The translations under genes and the position numbers were made by a program. Positions 1 through 5,785 of a stretch of 6,519 nt of DNA are shown in pieces (position 1 is the first letter of the stretch; each line of letters opens with the position of its first letter). The DNA lies in the NCBI GenBank assembly GCA_029934095.1, contig JAOZMV010000085.1:1-6519 (forward strand), given 5' to 3'. The DNA is from Desulfuromusa sp. (GTDB lineage Bacteria; Desulfobacterota; Desulfuromonadia; Desulfuromonadales; Geopsychrobacteraceae). Under the pieces are notes generated by a model that saw only the letters and a program-made list of their open reading frames with translations, searched no databases and had not been told where the DNA came from.

Positions 1-509
1 ACCTGACTTTTAAATTGTTTTGCCTCGGGAACATGTGCTTCTTGATCAAAGTAGCTTCCGGACATTTGACTGTATGCTATCAAGCCACCATTCAATATCG
101 ATATGTTGTCATGTCCCATGGCTTTGAAAGTCCAATAGATGCGGGTTGCTACAGCCATATCGCTGGCACCTGCTCCCACCGGAGCCAGGATGACATGGGT
201 GCTGTTGTCGATGCCCAACTGACCGATAAGGGTGTCCAGATAATCCTTCCCCGGAAGCATTTTCGGAATACCATGGCGCCCCTTGACCCGCCACTGACCA
301 TAATCGGTACTCACTGACCCTGGCAGGTGTGCACGCCGATAACCGCCAGAACTCTGTAAGTCCAACACCCGAATACCCGGTTTATCCAGATTTACCAGTA
401 ACCAGGCAGGTTCAACCAGTGGGGTTGCTGCATGGGCCAGACCGGCGGATAGTAAAAGTAATAAAAATACTTGCAGCAGCTTTGATACGAAGACAGAGAT
501 ACTGTTCAT
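1..509 (-). CDS. Exported rhodanese-family sulfurtransferase, N-terminal part (3' end beyond window)
   Basis: This frame stays open from an ATG at 509-507 to the left edge, giving 169 codons with no stop, so the C-terminus is missing. Residues 1-27 are a Sec signal peptide (one Lys, a leucine-rich core, then AHA before the predicted cleavage). Residues 35-150 match the first rhodanese domain of SseA-type tandem thiosulfate/3-mercaptopyruvate sulfurtransferases: IRVLDLQ (46-52), YRRAHLPGSV (57-66), and ISILNGGLIAY (136-146) after a helix starting MAVATRIYW. The usual active-site position has no Cys (the loop reads APVGAGASD, 109-117), as expected for the inactive first domain of tandem rhodaneses. 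A catalytic Cys would be in the unseen second half. The family moves sulfane sulfur from thiosulfate or mercaptopyruvate to thiophilic acceptors such as cyanide or protein thiols. It is the last visible gene of the operon, 27 nt after its neighbour, with AGGAG 8 nt before the start. Confidence 0.85.
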   Translation of the reverse strand, partial: MNSISVFVSKLLQVFLLLLLSAGLAHAATPLVEPAWLLVNLDKPGIRVLDLQSSGGYRRAHLPGSVSTDYGQWRVKGRHGIPKMLPGKDYLDTLIGQLGIDNSTHVILAPVGAGASDMAVATRIYWTFKAMGHDNISILNGGLIAYSQMSGSYFDQEAHVPEAKQFKSQ

Positions 510-517
510 GGATACTT

Positions 518-522
518 CTCCT
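518..522 (-). promoter_or_regulatory. Ribosome binding site of the rhodanese gene
   Basis: AGGAG on the minus strand lies 8 nt before the ATG at 509. It fixes the start of this edge-truncated reading frame and separates it from the TAG of the preceding gene at 539-537. Confidence 0.8.
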
Positions 523-536
523 GTGGTAGGTACCCT

Positions 537-902
537 CTATCGGGGCAACTCGACTACCATTTCCTTCCCACCATATCCATGCACCAGGTCGTGGGCACGT
601 ACAATCACTGAGCTGATGTTTTTATCAATAACAACCCCGGATAAACTACGGGTAAAAGGCTGTTCATTGACATGTGGATGGTAGAGAACCCGGGTCGCAA
701 TCACCTGACCTTCGGGAGAAACAATATCCCAACCATCGGCATAGTGTTGCCACCCCTCATCACCATGTTTAACCGTCACGCTAAAACTATAGATACTACC
801 CGATTTATCAACCTCGACTCCGATAACATCGGCTTCGCCGGCAAAGAGCATTGCAGGCAACAGCAAACAACTCAGCAGGATAAAACCCCAGACAGTTTTC
901 AT
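537..902 (-). CDS. Exported conserved hypothetical protein with His-rich motifs
   Basis: This is a 121-residue protein when started at the ATG at 902-900. A GTG one codon upstream (905-903) is an alternative. Residues 1-21 form a signal peptide (MKTVWGF, hydrophobic core, cleavage after LFA), so the mature protein of about 100 residues should be periplasmic. A Cys at 12 lies inside the hydrophobic core and is followed by more hydrophobic residues, so it is not a lipoprotein site. The mature part looks beta-rich and has three motif-like clusters: HGDEGWQHYADGWDI (46-60), HPHVNEQPFTRS (75-86) and AHDLVHGYGG (103-112). His 46, 53, 75, 77, 104 and 108 could bind a metal or a ligand, but this is inference. 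I recall similar small exported proteins without a known function and cannot assign one. The start overlaps the stop of the DUF302 gene (TGATG), which suggests translational coupling. No strong Shine-Dalgarno is seen. Confidence 0.82.
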   Translation of the reverse strand: MKTVWGFILLSCLLLPAMLFAGEADVIGVEVDKSGSIYSFSVTVKHGDEGWQHYADGWDIVSPEGQVIATRVLYHPHVNEQPFTRSLSGVVIDKNISSVIVRAHDLVHGYGGKEMVVELPR

Positions 903-1363
903 CACATTTCGACCATCAGAGTTGCTGCCGATAACCCAGCCAGGGCTTTACCCAGCTTCCCTGCTGCCGGACATTGCGAAACCCCATGGCGCTTTGCCAG
1001 ATAAACCGGATCATTATAACCAAGCCACACCTGACCAGCGGCATCCTGCCAAACCAGAACCTTGAGGGGCAGATCGATACCAACGGTCTGGGCACACTCA
1101 ATAAACGGGGTCCCTCCTTGAGGATTACCGAAGATCAATACTTCAGTCGGACGGAGTGTTTTTCCAATCTTTGCCGCTCCGGCAGTGTGATTGATGCGCG
1201 CAAAAATATTCAACCCCTTGTTCTTGGCGATTGCTTCAAACCGGTTCATGGTTTCATCTGCAGAATAAGAACTTTTCATTGCAATCAGACCATCTGCAGC
1301 CCAAACCGTGGCGGCGCTGGTAAAAACAAAACACAATATAAGGAACAAACTTAATTTTTTCAT
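902..1363 (-). CDS. Exported DUF302 domain protein
   Basis: This 153-residue protein has a clear signal peptide (MKKLSLFLIL start, cleavage after VWA at about residue 22) and one DUF302 domain (TT1751-like alpha/beta fold) over residues 28-128. Typical DUF302 elements are the opening SYSADETMNRFEAIAKNKG (32-50), TEVLIFGNPQGGTPFIE (73-89) and DLPLKVLVWQDAAGQVWLGYNDP (a 23-residue block at 97-119). DUF302 proteins have no established biochemical role. They occur alone or fused, often near sulfur and redox genes. The mature chain keeps two Cys (90 and 131) that could form a disulfide if close in the fold, which is untested. An AGGAG at 1374-1370 lies 6 nt before the ATG. The gene follows the large flavoprotein gene by 66 nt and runs into the next gene with a 1-nt overlap, so it belongs to the same operon. 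Confidence 0.9.
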   Translation of the reverse strand: MKKLSLFLILCFVFTSAATVWAADGLIAMKSSYSADETMNRFEAIAKNKGLNIFARINHTAGAAKIGKTLRPTEVLIFGNPQGGTPFIECAQTVGIDLPLKVLVWQDAAGQVWLGYNDPVYLAKRHGVSQCPAAGKLGKALAGLSAATLMVEM

Positions 1364-1369
1364 CGATAT

Positions 1370-1374
1370 CTCCT
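1370..1374 (-). promoter_or_regulatory. Ribosome binding site of the DUF302 gene
   Basis: AGGAG lies 6 nt before the ATG at 1363. It supports independent initiation after the 66-nt gap that follows the flavoprotein gene, and it fixes the start at the signal-peptide Met. Confidence 0.8.
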
Positions 1375-1429
1375 AAAACAAGTCTAAAGAATAGAGACCC
1401 TGACTCTACAAGTTTACCATCTGCAGAGA

Positions 1430-3571
1430 CTAGCCTCTGCGCCAGGTGTGATATTTTTCTACCCAGCCCAACAGCTTTTCCGGAGTATGGGCCCGCTTCC
1501 ACTCGCCAGCGGTCATCTTATTCATCTCTGCGAGAGTCGGATAGGTATGAATAGTACCGAGAATCTTGTTCAGACCGAGTTTATACTTCATCGCCAGAAC
1601 ATACTCTGCCAACAGATCTCCAGCGTGAGTACCAACAATAGTCACGCCAAGAATCTTATCAGACCCCGGTTTGGTCAGCACTTTGACCCAGCCATGATCT
1701 TCACTGTCGGCAATCGCCCGGTCCAGATCATCAATTTCATATCGGGTAATTTCAAATGGGATACCCTGTTCATTTGCTTCTGTTTCGTTGAGACCGACCC
1801 TGGCCACTTCGGCATCGGTAAAGGTACACCAGGGGATCACCCGGTAATCGACCTTGAAGCTCTTGAACTGCCCGAAAAGAGCATTGACCGAGGCATACCA
1901 GGCTTGATGTGCTGCGGTATGGGTAAACTGATAGGGACCAGCAACATCTCCGACACAATAGATATTGGGGAAATTGGTACGTAAAAATGGATCGCTGGCA
2001 ATGGTTCCACGGGGAGCGATCTCGACCCCCAATTCTTCCAGGCCGAACCCGGTTACATTCGCTTTACGGCCAACGGCAATCAACAGTTGGTCAAATTCAA
2101 CTTCAATTTTTTCGCCCTGATGTTCGCAAACCAACCACTTGCGTCCAGAATCAAGCCGTACTTCTTGCGCCTGATGCTCAGTCAGCACCTGAATGCCCTC
2201 GTCAATAAATTTCTGGCGAATAAATTCCCCCACCTCTGGATCTTCACGCCCGATAATCCGCGGACCCATCTCAACTTGCGTCACTCGACTCCCCAAACGG
2301 GCAAACGCCTGGGTCATTTCGCTACCAATCGGGCCGCCACCAAGAACCACCAACCTTGCAGGAAGTTCACGGAGATTCCAAAGGGTATCTGAGGTCAGAT
2401 AGTCAATTTCATCCAGACCTTTGATCGGCGGAACAAAGGGGGCCGCTCCAGTTGCAATGATAATACTCTGGGTTGTTAAAGTTTTTCCGTTGACTTCAAC
2501 CGTCCACGGAGAAGTGATTTTTGCCTCCCCTTCAATCACTTCGACACCAAGACTGGTATAACGTTCTATCGAATCATGCGGTTCCACCTGGGCAATTTTC
2601 TGCTGAACTCGCTCCATCACCTTGGCAAAATCGAAATCAATCTCTGCTTTTTCAAAACCAAACTCCTGAGCCCGCTTTGCATACGAAAGCATCTTGGCAC
2701 TGCGAAGGAGAGCTTTACTTGGGACACAACCGGTGTTGAGACAATCACCGCCCATCTTGTGCTTTTCAATCAATGCCACTTTTGCTTTGACGGCTGCGGC
2801 AATATAAGAGCTGACCAGCCCGCCACTTCCGGCACCCAGCACCACCAGATTGTAATCAAACTTCTGTGGTCTCTGGTGCCCGGCAAACACTTTACGGGCC
2901 TGGAAGATTCCAAGAATCCGCTTGGCGAGAAGAGGGAATATCCCCAGCAGGGCGAAAGAGATCAAAAGCCCGGGTGAGAGGATTCCACCAGCACTTTCAA
3001 GCTGGCCAAGCTGGGTTCCAGCATTGACATAAACAAAGGTTCCAGCCAGCATCCCGATCTGGCTGACGATGTAATAAAGGGAGGTTTTGAGCGGGGTCAA
3101 TCCCATCACCAGATTGATGACAAAGAATGGAAAAAGGGGAACCAGGCGGAGAGAAAACAGGTAAAAAGCACCCTCTTTTTCTACCCCCTCATTGATGGCC
3201 TGCAGTTTATCACCAAACTTTCCCTGAACCCAATCACGCAACAGGAAGCGCGAAGCCAAAAATGCCAGTGTCGCGCCAATGCTGCTGGCAAAGCTGACAA
3301 CTATGACAGCGGTCCAGAGCCCGAACAGCGCTCCTCCGGCAAGGGTCATCACCGCGGCTCCCGGCAGGGACAGAGCCGTGACCAGGATATAAATAACAAA
3401 ATAGCTCAGCAGGGTAGAAAAGCGGTTGTTAGCATAATAGTCGTTAAATACCTGTTGCTGACTTTTAAGATAACCCAAAGTCAAATATTGCCCCAGATCG
3501 AAGATGAAAAAACTTGCAATCAGAACAGCAATGACAGCCAGGATTATTATTTTCGTCGTACGCCCACTCAT
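1430..3571 (-). CDS. VTT (TVP38/TMEM64) membrane domain fused to a dihydrolipoamide dehydrogenase/MerA-like FAD oxidoreductase
   Basis: This 713-residue protein has two parts. Residues 1-220 are a VTT/DedA-type membrane domain with hydrophobic segments near 8-27, 51-68, 76-98, 138-158, 165-184 and 199-217, the SLPG element at 68-71, and LRLVPLFPFF at 141-150. Residues 239-713 are a pyridine nucleotide-disulfide oxidoreductase: FAD-binding GAGSGG (246-251), redox pair C277/C282 in GGDCLNTGCVPSK, ATGAAPFVP (373-381), NAD(P)-binding GGGPIGSE (411-418), second FAD motif CVGDVAG (539-545) and a dimerisation domain from about 576. The C-terminal motif reads HTYPTLAE (675-682): Tyr 677 stands where lipoamide dehydrogenases carry the catalytic His before Pro, while Glu 682 is kept. 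The vicinal Cys tail and heavy-metal-binding N-terminal domain of mercuric reductase are absent, so a MerA label would be wrong. It presumably passes NAD(P)H electrons to a disulfide-type acceptor at the membrane; the substrate is unknown. It starts 30 nt after the AhpD-like gene, behind GGGAAG. Confidence 0.93.
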   Translation of the reverse strand: MSGRTTKIIILAVIAVLIASFFIFDLGQYLTLGYLKSQQQVFNDYYANNRFSTLLSYFVIYILVTALSLPGAAVMTLAGGALFGLWTAVIVVSFASSIGATLAFLASRFLLRDWVQGKFGDKLQAINEGVEKEGAFYLFSLRLVPLFPFFVINLVMGLTPLKTSLYYIVSQIGMLAGTFVYVNAGTQLGQLESAGGILSPGLLISFALLGIFPLLAKRILGIFQARKVFAGHQRPQKFDYNLVVLGAGSGGLVSSYIAAAVKAKVALIEKHKMGGDCLNTGCVPSKALLRSAKMLSYAKRAQEFGFEKAEIDFDFAKVMERVQQKIAQVEPHDSIERYTSLGVEVIEGEAKITSPWTVEVNGKTLTTQSIIIATGAAPFVPPIKGLDEIDYLTSDTLWNLRELPARLVVLGGGPIGSEMTQAFARLGSRVTQVEMGPRIIGREDPEVGEFIRQKFIDEGIQVLTEHQAQEVRLDSGRKWLVCEHQGEKIEVEFDQLLIAVGRKANVTGFGLEELGVEIAPRGTIASDPFLRTNFPNIYCVGDVAGPYQFTHTAAHQAWYASVNALFGQFKSFKVDYRVIPWCTFTDAEVARVGLNETEANEQGIPFEITRYEIDDLDRAIADSEDHGWVKVLTKPGSDKILGVTIVGTHAGDLLAEYVLAMKYKLGLNKILGTIHTYPTLAEMNKMTAGEWKRAHTPEKLLGWVEKYHTWRRG

Positions 3572-3601
3572 AATTCTTCCCTTTTATGAATTGTTACACG
3601 A

Positions 3602-4129
3602 TTATCCAAGCTCAACTTGAAGGGTATCGAGAAATTTGTTGAATGCAGTAAAGACTTCCATAACACCCATAGCTTCGACCAGCTCAGCATCTGTAGCTCC
3701 AGCTGTGCGCGCTGCACCAAGCTCTTCGTCGGTCACTTGCAGAGGGGCAGAATTGGCCTTGCGAGCTAATTTGATAAGAGCTTTTTCCTTATCGGTAAAA
3801 TCTGCCCGATCAAGATCAGTTTCAATAATATTGATCTCTTCAGATGAAATGCCGATACTTTGTAACGCCCCCTCATGGGCAGCGATACAATAGCTGCAGC
3901 TATTATCCTTCGATACCAGCACCGCGATCGATTCTTTGACTTTTCGGGGGAGAACCCCTTCCATCATCACCCGTTTAACTTTGTACCAGTTTGCTTCCAG
4001 AAGTGGTGGATGGTGAGCATAGGTTTTAAATAAATTAGGAATCCGGCCAAAGGCTGTGTGAATCTCTGCAAATATCTCCGTGACTTGATTATCAACTGCA
4101 GTGGGATCAACTGTTGAAATTCGTGACAT
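3602..4129 (-). CDS. AhpD-like carboxymuconolactone decarboxylase-fold protein (peroxidase-related)
   Basis: This 175-residue cytoplasmic protein has the AhpD/CMD core at residues 45-105. The CxxC is CSYC (78-81), followed by H85, with E66 twelve residues before the first Cys. These spacings match the Glu118, Cys130, Cys133 and His137 relay of Mycobacterium tuberculosis AhpD. The His between the two cysteines there is Tyr 80 here. The length and the long N-terminal section with FGRIPNLFKTYAHHPP (27-42) point to the 'peroxidase-related enzyme' branch rather than AhpC-linked AhpD itself. Members are thought to use the CxxC thiols in peroxide reduction or other thiol chemistry, and many have no known substrate. 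The start has an excellent AAAGGAG at 4141-4135, and only 13 nt separate it from the regulator's stop codon. The downstream neighbour is a lipoamide-dehydrogenase-like flavoprotein, a plausible reductant for this dithiol. Confidence 0.9.
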   Translation of the reverse strand: MSRISTVDPTAVDNQVTEIFAEIHTAFGRIPNLFKTYAHHPPLLEANWYKVKRVMMEGVLPRKVKESIAVLVSKDNSCSYCIAAHEGALQSIGISSEEINIIETDLDRADFTDKEKALIKLARKANSAPLQVTDEELGAARTAGATDAELVEAMGVMEVFTAFNKFLDTLQVELG

Positions 4130-4134
4130 GGTGA

Positions 4135-4141
4135 TCTCCTT
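4135..4141 (-). promoter_or_regulatory. Strong ribosome binding site of the AhpD-like gene
   Basis: AAAGGAG lies 5 nt before the ATG at 4129 and 1 nt after the TAG of the TetR gene (4145-4143). The tight arrangement indicates one transcript carrying regulator and enzyme, with the enzyme well translated. Confidence 0.8.
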
Positions 4142-4142
4142 T

Positions 4143-4748
4143 CTATATTTCGATATGAGTCGTTATTTTCAGCTCCAAAACCCTTCTCAGGGTCTCCAGA
4201 GATCGTTCTAAAGGTGCAGCCGATTTCTGCAAGCGTGATTGCATAATTCCCCCTTCGATTGTTGCGACCACCATCTCGGCAAGTTCTCCGGCAGAGATAT
4301 CGGTGCGAATTTGTTCATCGACCTGCGCCGAGGCAATTTTTTGCTCAAGCTTTCCAATCCACTTGATAAAAACTTCCTGAACCAGACCAGCAAAAACAGG
4401 AGCAGTGTCACTGGTTTCAAGGGCGGTGTTGCCAAACAGACAACCACCAACAAAACCTTGTTGAGATTGTTTTTCCAGCGCTTTACGGAAAAAATTATCC
4501 AATCCGGCGGCGGGTGCTTGCCCCGCAAAAGCCTGGTCAAGAAAGCGGTAGAACGATTGCTGTTCGCGCCTGAGAACTTCCAGGCCAATCGCTTCCTTAT
4601 CGGTAAAGTGGAAATAAAGGTTTCCTTTTGTTGTCCCCGAAGCCGCAAGAAGATCATTGATTGTCGTTGCGCCAAAACCTTTACACTTAAATATTAATCT
4701 TGCTTCGTCCAATATTTTTTCGCGGGTTCGCTCACCCTTTGTGACCAT
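4143..4748 (-). CDS. TetR/AcrR-family transcriptional regulator
   Basis: This 201-residue protein has a TetR N-terminal DNA-binding domain at residues 8-54. It runs from TREKILDEARLIF through the helix-turn-helix (TTINDLLAASGTTKGNLYFHF, 28-48) to the classic end at DKEAIGLEVL. The C-terminal helical domain carries GGCLFGNTALE (101-111) and IEGGIMQSR (164-172), typical of TetR proteins that bind small effectors and dimerise. The effector cannot be deduced. Cys 22 and Cys 103 are its only cysteines, so thiol sensing is possible but speculative. The start has GGAGG at 4760-4756, 7 nt away. The gene leads the operon, and an inverted repeat overlapping its own promoter suggests autorepression that also controls the redox genes behind it. 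Most TetR proteins are repressors released by ligand. Confidence 0.93.
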   Translation of the reverse strand: MVTKGERTREKILDEARLIFKCKGFGATTINDLLAASGTTKGNLYFHFTDKEAIGLEVLRREQQSFYRFLDQAFAGQAPAAGLDNFFRKALEKQSQQGFVGGCLFGNTALETSDTAPVFAGLVQEVFIKWIGKLEQKIASAQVDEQIRTDISAGELAEMVVATIEGGIMQSRLQKSAAPLERSLETLRRVLELKITTHIEI

Positions 4749-4755
4749 GACATCG

Positions 4756-4760
4756 CCTCC
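4756..4760 (-). promoter_or_regulatory. Ribosome binding site of the tetR-family gene
   Basis: GGAGG follows a run of eight T on the minus strand and lies 7 nt before the ATG at 4748, supporting that start for the regulator. Confidence 0.75.
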
Positions 4761-4772
4761 AAAAAAAACAGA

Positions 4773-4803
4773 CTGTTCGGTTTATTTATATACAACCTAA
4801 CAG
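4773..4803. promoter_or_regulatory. Candidate TetR operator (inverted repeat)
   Basis: On the plus strand CTGTTCGGTT (4773-4782) is mirrored by AACCTAACAG (4794-4803): 9 of 10 positions pair, around an 11-nt AT-rich spacer. The arm centres are 21 bp apart, two helical turns, which suits binding by a TetR dimer or a pair of dimers. The repeat lies between the -35 box and the start of the regulator gene and covers the probable -10 region, so binding would block transcription. The right arm also contains a small palindrome, ACCTaacAGGT (4795-4805 on the plus strand). Assignment to this regulator rests on position and symmetry only. Confidence 0.55.
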
Positions 4804-4822
4804 GTCATATATCGGCTGTCAA
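4794..4822 (-). promoter_or_regulatory. Probable sigma-70-type promoter of the TetR/redox operon
   Basis: A perfect TTGACA is at 4822-4817 on the minus strand. At 17 nt spacing the -10 hexamer is TAGGTT (4799-4794), only 3 of 6 consensus bases. A better-looking TATAAA lies further on, but at a spacing too long for this -35. The -35 is convincing and the -10 is weak. The region is AT-rich and is the only gap before the regulator gene with room for a promoter. Confidence 0.5.
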
Positions 4823-4833
4823 TAGAGTGGCAG

Positions 4834-4873
4834 AAAAAAGAACCAAAGGCCACATAGCATAGATGGCTATGTG
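4834..4873 (-). terminator. Hairpin terminator candidate after the radical SAM gene
   Basis: On the minus strand CACATAGC (4873-4866) pairs perfectly with GCTATGTG (4858-4851) around a 7-nt loop, starting 3 nt after the radical SAM stop codon. A TTTTTT run (4839-4834) follows, but 11 nt from the stem, and the stem is not very GC-rich, so this is a weak match to a standard intrinsic terminator. It sits between the radical SAM stop and the next promoter, where a terminator is expected. Confidence 0.5.
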
Positions 4874-4876
4874 ATT

Positions 4877-5785
4877 CTACTCAGAGCAACTGGCGCCACC
4901 GGCAAAGCAAGAATAACAACGGTGATGTCCCAGGAGAACGCGTTGCTCCATCGCTTCGTGCAAGGTTTTGCCGAGATCATAGTTTTCAACGTCATCGACC
5001 AAAGTACAGGCGTAGACCCCACATTGACCATTCTTTCGAACAATCATTTTACTGAAATTACACATAAACTCGGCGCGGCGTTCGGCACTTAAGTAGCGGG
5101 TCATGCAACTTTCGGTGATTTCCGCAACCTGAGGAAGCGAGCCGGGCAAATGAAACTCTGGAAACTTGATGATGGTTAGATCCGCCGGCACTCCGGCGGT
5201 CTCAAAATAGGGTGCATAGGCTCGATCAACGGCGTCGCTGTCTTCACCCGGTAACATGTGGCGGGCGATCGACACACCGAAACCTTCTCGGTGGAGCCGT
5301 CCCAAGGTATCGAGTGCTTTGCGAAAGTTCCCCTTGCCACGAGATTCATCATGTTTGGCCGGATCCGGGTGATCGAGGCTGACCCGAAAATTTAATGGAT
5401 TCGGCTGCCCGCGCAAAGGGAGAATCTCTCCCATCTGATTCATCAGCGGTTCAGTCGCATTGGTCAGCAACAGACAGGGACGATGCGCCAGGGCCGCAGC
5501 AAGGATCGAAATAAATTCAGGATTGACAAAGGGTTCACCGCCGGTAAAGGAGAACTTTTTGACCCCAAGCTCCAGGGCCTCATCAATAAAGCGTCGAGCA
5601 TCAGCCAAGGTCAAAAATTCGATGCGGTTGTCCCCCGGCTTGGATCCCTCGAGACAGAAGGGACAGCGCAGATTGCAGTTGGTCCCGGTATGAAACCAGA
5701 GCTCTTCGAGGCTTTGTGGCTGAATGTAACCACGCGGTTCATTCTGACTGGTGTAAAACCATTGGTCAGATTTATTCATCTTCAT
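4877..5785 (-). CDS. Radical SAM protein with SPASM-like cysteine-rich tail
   Basis: Started at the ATG at 5785-5783, the protein has 302 residues. The radical SAM cluster motif is CNLRCPFC (C37, C41, C44), followed by FTGGEPFVNPEF (80-91), the SAM-binding GGEP element. Residues 227-302 carry seven more cysteines (227, 242, 255, 260, 290, 293, 300). The stretch around 253-285 (NGQ..YAC, then LGKTLHEAM) and the final CxxC resemble a degenerate SPASM/twitch domain that holds an auxiliary Fe-S cluster. Such enzymes cleave SAM to a 5'-deoxyadenosyl radical and often modify peptides or proteins, but no target is evident. The frame stays open upstream to 5857; I prefer 5785 because GGGAGA (5800-5795) precedes it and the longer version would overlap the reductase gene by 86 nt with a basic, non-family N-terminus. 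It overlaps that gene by 14 nt, which implies coupled translation. Confidence 0.9.
   Translation of the reverse strand: MKMNKSDQWFYTSQNEPRGYIQPQSLEELWFHTGTNCNLRCPFCLEGSKPGDNRIEFLTLADARRFIDEALELGVKKFSFTGGEPFVNPEFISILAAALAHRPCLLLTNATEPLMNQMGEILPLRGQPNPLNFRVSLDHPDPAKHDESRGKGNFRKALDTLGRLHREGFGVSIARHMLPGEDSDAVDRAYAPYFETAGVPADLTIIKFPEFHLPGSLPQVAEITESCMTRYLSAERRAEFMCNFSKMIVRKNGQCGVYACTLVDDVENYDLGKTLHEAMEQRVLLGHHRCYSCFAGGASCSE

Noticed and set aside
867..869. Lipoprotein modification site at Cys 12 of the small exported protein
   Set aside because: The Cys is in the middle of the hydrophobic core, the residues before it only loosely fit a lipobox, and a normal signal peptidase I site follows at residue 21.
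1423..1440. Six-base-pair hairpin GCAGAG/CTCTGC over the stop codon of the flavoprotein gene, considered as a terminator
   Set aside because: The stem is short and no T-tract follows on the minus strand; the next gene has its own ribosome binding site and looks co-transcribed.
1254..1502. 82-codon minus-strand open frame spanning the gap between the flavoprotein and DUF302 genes
   Set aside because: It overlaps both well-supported genes in another frame, shows no recognisable domain and has no clear ribosome binding site.
1430..3571. Calling the flavoprotein a mercuric reductase (MerA)
   Set aside because: It lacks the heavy-metal-binding N-terminal domain and the C-terminal vicinal cysteines, and no other mer genes are nearby. 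The CxxxxC motif alone is shared by the whole disulfide reductase family.
4239..4697. 152-codon plus-strand open frame opposite the TetR gene
   Set aside because: It is antisense to a clear TetR protein, with no motif and no ribosome binding site.
4749..4876. Possible short precursor peptide gene next to the radical SAM enzyme
   Set aside because: Neither strand has a convincing short ORF with a ribosome binding site; the space is taken up by the hairpin, promoter and inverted repeat.
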